Origin: Gammaproteobacteria bacterium
Lineage (GTDB): Bacteria; Pseudomonadota; Gammaproteobacteria; SZUA-229
Assembly (NCBI GenBank): GCA_013138755.1
Contig: WTCC01000011.1
Span: forward strand, 1 to 23,117
Direction of reading: 5' to 3'
DNA: 23,117 nucleotides
This document shows, one piece after another, positions 16,865-23,117 of this stretch (position 1 is its first letter; each line of letters begins with the position of its first letter). Under the pieces are notes generated by a model. The model was given only the letters and a program-made list of their open reading frames with translations. It was not told the origin of the DNA and did not search any database. The position numbers were made by a program, and so were the translations under genes.

Positions 16865-19771
16865 TTATTTTACCTTTTTACCAGCGAAGTATTTTAACCA
16901 GCGCCCACGGAAGGATTTGGTTCCAGGTGTTTTAGCGCCCTCTTTAAATTGAGGGAAGGTTTCTTCTGGCTCATCAGCGTCAGCGGGATATATTTTGACG
17001 CGTACGTCATACCACCCTGCTTGTCCGGTCACAGGGTCTGAGTTTGATAAGTGATCACCCGCTTCGCTCGCTGGTAACTCCTCGCTGATTAAATGATTTA
17101 ATAAGAAACCTTTTTGAGATTCGTTGGCGTCATTCTTTAAGCCCCAGGTGCCTTTAGCTTTACCGATGGCATTCCAGGTCCAGACGGTTCCTGGTTCGAC
17201 GGCTTCGGAATGTCGACACATGCAGCGCACCTTGCCGTGCATCGATTCCACCCACATCCACTGTCCATCATCGATACCTGCCGCTTCGGCCGTTGCGGTG
17301 TTTACGTGCAGATAGTTGTGTGCATGAATCTGACGTAACCAGGCGTTTTGCGAATCCCAGGAATGGTACATCGCCATCGGTCGTTGTGTGATTGCGTTAA
17401 GTGGGTATTGTCGCAAGTCTGTCTGTTGTGCTTCCAAAGTATCCGAATAGAATGGCAGCGGATCAAAGTGTGTGTTGATGCGATTACGTAGATGTTCCGG
17501 TGGTTGCTTACCGTCAGATTTACCTTGAGCGGCCAGACGGAATTTTTGTAGCACTTCACTATAGATGTGAATGTTAATGGGTTCAGCATAACGCGTAAGG
17601 CTATGACGCTTGGCCCATTCTAGATAACCCTGATTCCAGTTGCGCATGTATTGGTAGGATTTTGGTAGTTCATGTTGATACACGCAGTTGTTCTTTTCGT
17701 ACATCTCCCATTGGTTCGGATTCGGGTCACCTTTCATGAACTTCTCACCGCCCTTTCCACGCCAACCTGCCAGAAAACCGATGCCAGAATTCGGGGCTGT
17801 TTCGTAGTTAATAATGAAGTCTGGGTAATCCCGGAATTTACGCTCACCCTTTTCGTTTACAAATGCGGGTAGTTTTAAACGTGAACCTAATTCGATTAAG
17901 ACTTCCTGGAACGGTTTACACTCACCCATCGGTTCAACGACTGGAATACGCACAGAATCGACAGGCCCTTCAAATTCAGAAATCGGACGGTCTAACATCG
18001 ACATCACATCGTGACGTTCCAGGTAGGTAGTATCGGGTAGTACCAGATCAGCAAACGCTACCATTTCAGACTGGAAAGCATCGCATACGATCAAAAAAGG
18101 AATTTTGTATTCGCCCTGCTCATCTTTATCATTCAGCATGTCGCGAACACTGGTGGTATTCATCGTTGAGTTCCACGCCATGTTGGACATGAATATCAAC
18201 ATGGTATCGATAGAATAAGGGTCACCGCGCCACGCGTTGGTAATCGCATTCTGCATCAAGCCGTGAACGGATAAAGGGTGCTCCCAGGAAAAGGCTTTAT
18301 CCAGACGGATGGGTTTACCATCATCATCAACGAAGAGATCATCTGGATCAGCCGGCCAACCTAAAGGCATGCCATTTAAAGGTGTATTGGGTTGAATATC
18401 ATCCCAGCCGGTTGGCGTCTTAGCGCAGGGTGGAATGGGTCTCGGGAATGGCGCTTTGTGGCGGAAGCCACCGGGGCGATCGATAGTACCGAGGATACTC
18501 ATCAAGATGGACATGGCGCGAATCGTCTGGAAACCGTTTGAGTGTGCAGCTAACCCACGCATGGCGTGAAAAGAAACCGGATTACCGGTTACGTGGTCAT
18601 GTTCCTTACCCCAGGTATCTGTCCAGGAAATCGGTAACTCGATTTTTTCATCACGTGCAGTGATGCCCATTTCATAAGCGAGTCGTTTGATGGTTTCTTC
18701 GGGAATGCCAGTAATTTCAGCCGCCCATTCCGGGGTGTAATCTTTTACGCGGTCGACTAATAACTGGAAAGCTGTTTTTACTGGTGTGCCATCATCAAGG
18801 GTAAACTCACCAAGCAGGTAAGGGTCAGAGCCTTCAGTATGCATCGAGATAGGGGTGTTTAATTCGCGATCCCACCAAAGTTTGTTCTGAGCATCGAAAC
18901 AGCCTTCTTCTTTCGGCACTTCAAATCGGACGAACATGCCATGTTCAGTAGACGCTTCGTCCATGTTGACCAGCTCAGCAGAATTGGTGTTATTGATCAG
19001 GAAATCGCGGTCAAATAAACCTTGTTTTATAATTTCATTAATAATGGACAAAAACAGGGCGCCATCCGTGCCAGGCTTAATAGGGACCCATTCGTCAGCA
19101 ATAGCAGCATAACCACTGCGCACAGGGTTGATAGCAATGAACTTTCCGCCCTTGCGTTTAAAATCAGCTAAAGCGATCTTCATCGGGTTAGAATGGTGGT
19201 CTTCAGCGGTTCCAATCATAATGAACAGCTTGGAGCGCTCTAGATCAGGGCCGCCAAACTCCCAAAATGAACCACCGATGGTGTAGATCATGCCAGCGGC
19301 CATATTCACTGAACATAAGCCGCCGTGGGCGGCATAATTAGGTGTGCCGTATTGTTTTGAAAATAAACCGGTTAATGCCTGCATCTGGTCGCGACCGGTA
19401 AATAAGGCAAACTTTTTGGGGTCGGTAGCGCGGATATGAGCCAGCCGTTCTTCCATGACGGAAAAAGCTTTCTCCCAGGAGATTTCTTCAAAGTCATTGT
19501 CACCACGATCGCTTCCCGGTTTACGCATTAACGGTTTGGTTAAACGCGCTGGGGAATATTGTTTCATGATACCGGAAGCGCCTTTGGCACAGATAACCCC
19601 TTTATTCAGTGGGTGATCAGGGTTGCCTTGAATATAGCGAATGTCTCCATCACGCAATGTAACGCGAATACCGCAACGGCAGGCACACATGTAACAGGTC
19701 GTATTTTTGATTTCTATGCGACTATTTTCGTCAGTGGCTTTAGATGTTGGATTGTGTACAGGGTTGGACAT
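16865..19771 (-). CDS. soeA: Molybdopterin catalytic subunit of sulfite dehydrogenase, SoeA
   Basis: This 968-residue molybdo-bis-MGD oxidoreductase belongs to the DMSO reductase superfamily. The N-terminal [4Fe-4S] motif is C26-x2-C29-x3-C33 with C61 in GVICAKG. C153 in HGGLCSVNMAAG is the likely molybdenum ligand. The C-terminal dinucleotide-binding domain includes HNYLHVNTATAEAAGI. There is no twin-arginine signal, unlike periplasmic DmsA, PsrA or TtrA enzymes. A cytoplasmic enzyme with a DmsC-type anchor is the hallmark of SoeABC, which oxidises sulfite to sulfate and feeds electrons to quinone in purple sulfur and other sulfur-oxidising bacteria. Assignment to this subfamily is from memory of motifs and layout. 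AGGT lies upstream of the ATG. Confidence 0.85.
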   Translation of the reverse strand: MSNPVHNPTSKATDENSRIEIKNTTCYMCACRCGIRVTLRDGDIRYIQGNPDHPLNKGVICAKGASGIMKQYSPARLTKPLMRKPGSDRGDNDFEEISWEKAFSVMEERLAHIRATDPKKFALFTGRDQMQALTGLFSKQYGTPNYAAHGGLCSVNMAAGMIYTIGGSFWEFGGPDLERSKLFIMIGTAEDHHSNPMKIALADFKRKGGKFIAINPVRSGYAAIADEWVPIKPGTDGALFLSIINEIIKQGLFDRDFLINNTNSAELVNMDEASTEHGMFVRFEVPKEEGCFDAQNKLWWDRELNTPISMHTEGSDPYLLGEFTLDDGTPVKTAFQLLVDRVKDYTPEWAAEITGIPEETIKRLAYEMGITARDEKIELPISWTDTWGKEHDHVTGNPVSFHAMRGLAAHSNGFQTIRAMSILMSILGTIDRPGGFRHKAPFPRPIPPCAKTPTGWDDIQPNTPLNGMPLGWPADPDDLFVDDDGKPIRLDKAFSWEHPLSVHGLMQNAITNAWRGDPYSIDTMLIFMSNMAWNSTMNTTSVRDMLNDKDEQGEYKIPFLIVCDAFQSEMVAFADLVLPDTTYLERHDVMSMLDRPISEFEGPVDSVRIPVVEPMGECKPFQEVLIELGSRLKLPAFVNEKGERKFRDYPDFIINYETAPNSGIGFLAGWRGKGGEKFMKGDPNPNQWEMYEKNNCVYQHELPKSYQYMRNWNQGYLEWAKRHSLTRYAEPINIHIYSEVLQKFRLAAQGKSDGKQPPEHLRNRINTHFDPLPFYSDTLEAQQTDLRQYPLNAITQRPMAMYHSWDSQNAWLRQIHAHNYLHVNTATAEAAGIDDGQWMWVESMHGKVRCMCRHSEAVEPGTVWTWNAIGKAKGTWGLKNDANESQKGFLLNHLISEELPASEAGDHLSNSDPVTGQAGWYDVRVKIYPADADEPEETFPQFKEGAKTPGTKSFRGRWLKYFAGKKVK

Positions 19772-20099
19772 ATAGGTGACCTGAAAACTTAGTAGGTGGA
19801 GCGGTGGTAATAATGTAATAGAACCGTCACTGAGTGCTACTGTACGTGAACGGGACGGGTGTGGCTAATCAGCATTTTTATAGCACTCATAAAATATTCT
19901 AATATTCTAATATAAGCTTAGCTTATGACAGGCAGCAGGAGAAAATATAAAGCAATAGCGTGAATGCACGGGCTTTTGTATGGGTATTTATAAGTGTCAT
20001 TTTTTCAACATTATTGGGAAATTATGCTATATAAATGTTAATTGAAGTTTTTAAGTGATGGTAGTTGATATGTTAGCGAGACCTAAAGGGGTGGAAGCG
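19772..20099. promoter_or_regulatory. Divergent intergenic region between soeA and a small ORF
   Basis: No gene is visible in these 328 bases beyond a possible 5-prime extension of the small ORF. It must contain the soe promoter (leftward) and probably one for the small gene (rightward). Notable are two tandem copies of AATATTCT (19893-19908) with a partial third, and then the inverted repeat ATAAGC-TTA-GCTTAT (19912-19926). An operator or promoter-associated element is likely there. On the right, TTCAAC and TATATA spaced by 18 bases could drive the small gene, but this is weak. Confidence 0.4.
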
Positions 20100-20312
20100 A
20101 TGTCTTTATTTCACGATAAGTGGGCAATGGGTATTTTCGCCTCTTTAATGCTGTTGGCGACGACGGCTTATCTTGGGCAAAACAGTGTGCAGTCATCGAT
20201 AGCATCAGATCTGGTGCAGTTCTCAAAATTAAGTAATGCGGATATCGATAACATCATCGCTATTAAAGCAAAAATGCAGACGGCAAGAATTCAGGCAAAT
20301 TTAGGCCTTTAG
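20100..20312 (+). CDS. Small single-span membrane protein of unknown function
   Basis: I do not recognise a family. From the ATG at 20100 (preceded by AAAGGGG and GGAAG) it encodes 70 residues: MSLFHDKWAMG, one hydrophobic helix (IFASLMLLATTAYLG), then a polar tail, QNSVQSSIASDLVQF, and a helical segment IDNIIAIKAKMQTARIQANLGL. GTG 20055 or ATGs 20058 and 20070 could extend it by up to 15 residues. The helix near the N-terminus without a cysteine suggests a signal anchor or an uncleaved signal with the tail in the periplasm. It lies divergent to soeA and about 50 bases before mnmG. Amino-acid composition looks like real protein, but expression is unproven. Confidence 0.55.
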   Translation: MSLFHDKWAMGIFASLMLLATTAYLGQNSVQSSIASDLVQFSKLSNADIDNIIAIKAKMQTARIQANLGL

Positions 20313-20332
20313 GTTTACCTATCCAGTTGTAT

Positions 20333-20338
20333 TATAAT
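20333..20338 (+). promoter_or_regulatory. Possible mnmG promoter (-10 element)
   Basis: A perfect TATAAT lies 27 bases upstream of the mnmG ATG. The matching -35 (TAGGTT at 20310-20315, spacer 17) is weak and overlaps the stop codon of the small ORF, so mnmG may also be read from upstream. Confidence 0.4.
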
Positions 20339-20364
20339 GTGCAGCCTTGTTCCAGAGGTTGTAC

Positions 20365-22263
20365 ATGTTTTATTCAGATTCTTTTGATGTTGTTGTTATC
20401 GGTGGTGGTCACGCGGGTACAGAGGCTGCGCTAGCTGCTGCGCGCATGGGTGTAAAAACACTGCTGTTAACACATAACATCGAAACTCTGGGTCAGATGA
20501 GTTGTAATCCGGCTATCGGCGGTATCGGCAAGGGTCATCTGGTGAAAGAGATTGATGCTTTGGGTGGCGTCATGGCGAAAGCGGCCGATCTTGGTGGCAT
20601 TCAGTTTCGTATTTTAAACAGTCGCAAAGGACCGGCAGTACGTGCAACGCGCGCGCAAGCCGACAGAGTTTTATATAAAGCGGCTGTTCGCGAAGCATTA
20701 GAGAATCAAGAAAATCTATCTTTGTTTCAACAAGCCGTTGACGATTTAATTGTAGAAACCATTAATGGTGAACAACAGGTTACCGGTGTTGTTACCCAGA
20801 TGGGTCTTAAGTTTAAAGCCAAGGCTGTGGTTTTAACGGTGGGTACTTTCCTTGGTGGTTTAATACATATCGGTGAAAAGAATTTTTCGGGTGGTCGCGC
20901 GGGGGATCCGCCGTCAATTGCATTGGCGAATCGCTTACGCGAATTACCCTTTAGGGTCGAGCGTTTAAAAACGGGTACACCACCGCGTATTGATAGCCGC
21001 ACTATTGACTATACCGACTTAGCTGAACAACCAGGTGATACACCGGTGCCTGTTTTTTCTTATACAGGCAATGTTAATCAACACCCGAAGCAGGTCAGTT
21101 GTCATATAACGCACACCAACGAAAAAACCCACGACATCATTCGTGAAGGATTGCACCGTTCGCCTATGTACAGTGGTGTTATCGAAGGTGTCGGTCCGCG
21201 TTACTGTCCGTCGATTGAAGATAAAGTGGTTCGTTTCGCTGATAAAACATCGCATCAAATTTTTATTGAACCCGAAGGTTTGACCACTCACGAAGTTTAT
21301 CCGAATGGCATTTCGACTAGCCTGCCGTTTGATATGCAGTTTGAGTTTGTGCGGTCGATGAAAGGTTTTGAAAATGCGCACATTACACGTCCGGGTTACG
21401 CTATTGAATATGACTTTTTTGATCCTCGCGATTTAAAAGCATCATTCGAAACAAAATTTATTGGCGGTTTATTTTTTGCGGGCCAGATAAATGGCACAAC
21501 AGGTTACGAAGAGGCTGGTGCGCAAGGTCTACTAGCAGCAATCAATGCTGCACGTTTAGTACAAGATAAAGACGCGTGGACACCAGCGCGCGATCAAGCC
21601 TACATTGGTGTGTTGGTTGATGATTTGGTCACACTGGGTACGCAAGAACCTTATCGCATGTTTACCTCGCGAGCAGAGTACCGACTAATCTTGCGAGAAG
21701 ACAATGCGGATCTAAGGTTAACGGAATGTGCACATAAGATGGGCTTGATCGATGAGGCACATTGGCGGGCCTTTTCGGAAAAACGTGTAGCCATCGAAAC
21801 AGAGCAACAGCGTTTAGCTGAAATGAATGTACAGCCAGAGTCGGCAATGAGTAAAGCTTTTGCCGAGAAGCTGGCAGTAGACGGTAAGGTAAAACCTTTA
21901 ACGCGTAATTATAAAGCCGCTGATCTATTACGCCGTCCAGAGATCGACTACGCCGGGTTGACCGAGATTATCGGTGAAGGTAAAGACGTGACTAAAAGTG
22001 TCGCCGAACAGGTAGAGGTTCAAGCGAAATACTCAGGCTATCTTGATCGTCAGTTAGATGAGATCGAAAAAACCAAGCGCCATCAACAGACTGGTATTCC
22101 GAATATTATTGATTATCAGAAGGTGCGAGGTCTATCAGCTGAAGCGCAACAAAAGCTCAGTGACCATCGTCCAGAAACCATCGGACAGGCCGGGCGTATC
22201 CCCGGCATAACACCAGCGACTATATCGTTGTTGATGGTGCACCTGAAAAAAGTAAAATCTTAA
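20365..22263 (+). CDS. mnmG: tRNA uridine-5-carboxymethylaminomethyl modification enzyme MnmG
   Basis: MnmG (GidA) is the FAD-dependent partner of MnmE in wobble-U34 tRNA modification. The ATG at 20365 ([18 protein letters not shown]) is chosen because AGAGG lies seven bases upstream and the dinucleotide-binding fold begins at once. A TTG six codons earlier is open but unlikely. The product has 632 residues, normal for the family. Motifs are the FAD-binding [17 protein letters not shown], the family-typical [30 protein letters not shown], and the MnmE-binding C-terminal helical domain ending [13 protein letters not shown] with [13 protein letters not shown]. rsmG begins 31 bases after its stop. 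Confidence 0.98.
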   Translation: MFYSDSFDVVVIGGGHAGTEAALAAARMGVKTLLLTHNIETLGQMSCNPAIGGIGKGHLVKEIDALGGVMAKAADLGGIQFRILNSRKGPAVRATRAQADRVLYKAAVREALENQENLSLFQQAVDDLIVETINGEQQVTGVVTQMGLKFKAKAVVLTVGTFLGGLIHIGEKNFSGGRAGDPPSIALANRLRELPFRVERLKTGTPPRIDSRTIDYTDLAEQPGDTPVPVFSYTGNVNQHPKQVSCHITHTNEKTHDIIREGLHRSPMYSGVIEGVGPRYCPSIEDKVVRFADKTSHQIFIEPEGLTTHEVYPNGISTSLPFDMQFEFVRSMKGFENAHITRPGYAIEYDFFDPRDLKASFETKFIGGLFFAGQINGTTGYEEAGAQGLLAAINAARLVQDKDAWTPARDQAYIGVLVDDLVTLGTQEPYRMFTSRAEYRLILREDNADLRLTECAHKMGLIDEAHWRAFSEKRVAIETEQQRLAEMNVQPESAMSKAFAEKLAVDGKVKPLTRNYKAADLLRRPEIDYAGLTEIIGEGKDVTKSVAEQVEVQAKYSGYLDRQLDEIEKTKRHQQTGIPNIIDYQKVRGLSAEAQQKLSDHRPETIGQAGRIPGITPATISLLMVHLKKVKS

Positions 22264-22293
22264 CCATCTACGAGCTTCAACTCAGAGTCAACA

Positions 22294-22935
22294 ATGAAAG
22301 AACCACTGCGTCAACAATTGCAGCACGGCCTAAAGCAGATGGGTTTGCATTATTCTGTGGAAGCGCAACAAAAACTGGTGCATTACATTCAGTTAATCGC
22401 CCGCTGGAATAAGGTTTTCAATCTAACGGCTATACGCGACGTGGAAGAGATGGTGAGCAAGCATCTGCTAGACAGTCTGGTGGTGCAGCCTTACCTTGAA
22501 GGTAAAACAGTTCTGGATGTCGGTAGTGGTGCGGGTTTACCAGGCATTCCTTTTGCGATCACTTCGCCAGACAAACAATTTGTATTGATCGATACCAACG
22601 GTAAAAAAACGCGATTTTTAACCCAGGCGAAAATCGATTTAAAACTGGATAATGTTGAGGTTGTGAACCAGCGAGTAGAAGATTATCAGCCCACGAAAGA
22701 AGGACATAGGATATACTTCGATGTGATAACCGCTCGTGCTTATGCCGCTACAGATGATATATTGAGTAGCACACTCCACTTGCAGAGTGCAGTGACTAGC
22801 ATATTGGTTATGCAGGGCAAGTTAGAACCGCACTTTACTAGTGAACAGCACGTATTATGTGAATCGCAATCGTTAGATGTATACGGTTTAGACGCAGAAC
22901 GGCATCTGTTAGAAATAAAGAAAAAAACAATTTAA
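22294..22935 (+). CDS. rsmG: 16S rRNA (guanine-527-N7) methyltransferase RsmG
   Basis: RsmG (GidB) methylates G527 of 16S rRNA using S-adenosylmethionine. The 213-residue length is normal. The N-terminal helices contain YIQLIARWNKVFNLTAIRD. The SAM-binding loop is TVLDVGSGAGLPGIPFAI, and VLIDTNGKKTRFL and DVITARAYA follow in the usual order. It stands between mnmG and parA, its standard place, with 22 bases to the parA start. Confidence 0.97.
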   Translation: MKEPLRQQLQHGLKQMGLHYSVEAQQKLVHYIQLIARWNKVFNLTAIRDVEEMVSKHLLDSLVVQPYLEGKTVLDVGSGAGLPGIPFAITSPDKQFVLIDTNGKKTRFLTQAKIDLKLDNVEVVNQRVEDYQPTKEGHRIYFDVITARAYAATDDILSSTLHLQSAVTSILVMQGKLEPHFTSEQHVLCESQSLDVYGLDAERHLLEIKKKTI

Positions 22936-22956
22936 TTACTTTCACGCAAAATACAC

Positions 22957-23117
22957 ATGTCTAAAGTACTCGCATTGGCAAATCAGAAAGGTGGTGTTGG
23001 TAAAACAACGACCAGTGTAAATCTTGCGGCTTCGCTTGCCGCCACCAAAAGAAAAGTATTATTGATCGACCTCGACCCCCAGGGCAACGCCACTATGGGC
23101 GTCGGTGTGGATAAAAA
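22957..23117 (+). CDS. parA: Chromosome-partition ATPase ParA, 5-prime part only
   Basis: The first 53 codons are present; the gene runs off the right edge. [20 protein letters not shown] contains the deviant Walker [24 protein letters not shown] is the second conserved ParA/Soj segment. ParA drives origin segregation by acting on ParB-parS complexes; parB would be expected just beyond the window. The two parS sites in recF are the likely targets of that system. Confidence 0.95.
   Translation, partial: MSKVLALANQKGGVGKTTTSVNLAASLAATKRKVLLIDLDPQGNATMGVGVDK

Noticed and set aside
16865..19771. Tetrathionate, polysulfide or periplasmic DMSO reductase catalytic subunit
   Set aside because: No twin-arginine signal is present at the N-terminus, and the anchor is DmsC-type rather than NrfD-type. 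Together these favour the cytoplasmic SoeABC enzyme, though only a phylogeny would settle it.
20347..20364. Upstream TTG start for mnmG
   Set aside because: The AGAGG ribosome binding site falls inside that extension and is correctly spaced for the ATG at 20365, where family homology begins.
23106..23114. Perfect DnaA box TGTGGATAA inside parA
   Set aside because: A single 9-mer is expected by chance at a fair rate in 23 kb when both strands are counted. It is isolated, inside coding sequence (VDK codons), and without other boxes nearby.

Overview
This window is the chromosomal replication-origin neighbourhood of a gammaproteobacterium. The core order is classical: gyrB, recF, dnaN and dnaA on the minus strand, then rpmH, rnpA, yidD, yidC and mnmE on the plus strand, with mnmG, rsmG and the start of parA further right. 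The moderately AT-rich composition, a cytoplasmic SoeABC-type sulfite dehydrogenase and integron-type attC sites together suggest a marine or aquatic, respiring, probably sulfur-oxidising member of the class. This is an inference; no genus can be named from the sequence alone.

Left end (1 to about 1190): two attC-like recombination sites, both ending in CGTTAGGCA in the minus orientation. They bracket a TRIC/UPF0126 membrane-channel gene and are followed by the start of a second membrane-protein gene that runs off the window. No integrase is visible, so this looks like the end of an integron cassette cluster. It abuts a truncated MAPEG-like gene remnant.

Next (1245-3560, minus strand): ubiD (ubiquinone biosynthesis), a PhnA/YjdM-type zinc-ribbon protein and a tiny lipoprotein form a tight unit. 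The first two overlap at a TAATG junction.

Origin block (3652-10045, minus strand): dnaA, dnaN, recF and gyrB. The dnaA-dnaN gap holds four DnaA boxes and a very AT-rich TAT-triplet tract, making it the better oriC candidate. The dnaA-rpmH gap holds one perfect DnaA box inside an inverted repeat at the likely dnaA promoter. Two perfect 16-bp parS sites (ParB-binding) lie inside recF, each encoding the same peptide FHVEH. The matching partition gene parA begins at the right edge.

Right of the origin (10260-15105, plus strand): a strong consensus promoter drives rpmH, rnpA, yidD, yidC and mnmE, followed by purU. Then soeA-soeB-soeC (minus strand, 15107-19771) and a small membrane-protein ORF interrupt what is commonly a direct mnmE to mnmG neighbourhood. 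mnmG, rsmG and parA resume the standard order.

Most of the window is housekeeping. I see no convincing undescribed multi-gene system. The points worth a second look are the integrase-less cassette fragment next to the origin, the paired parS sites embedded in recF, and the origin-proximal soe operon with its divergent unknown small gene.
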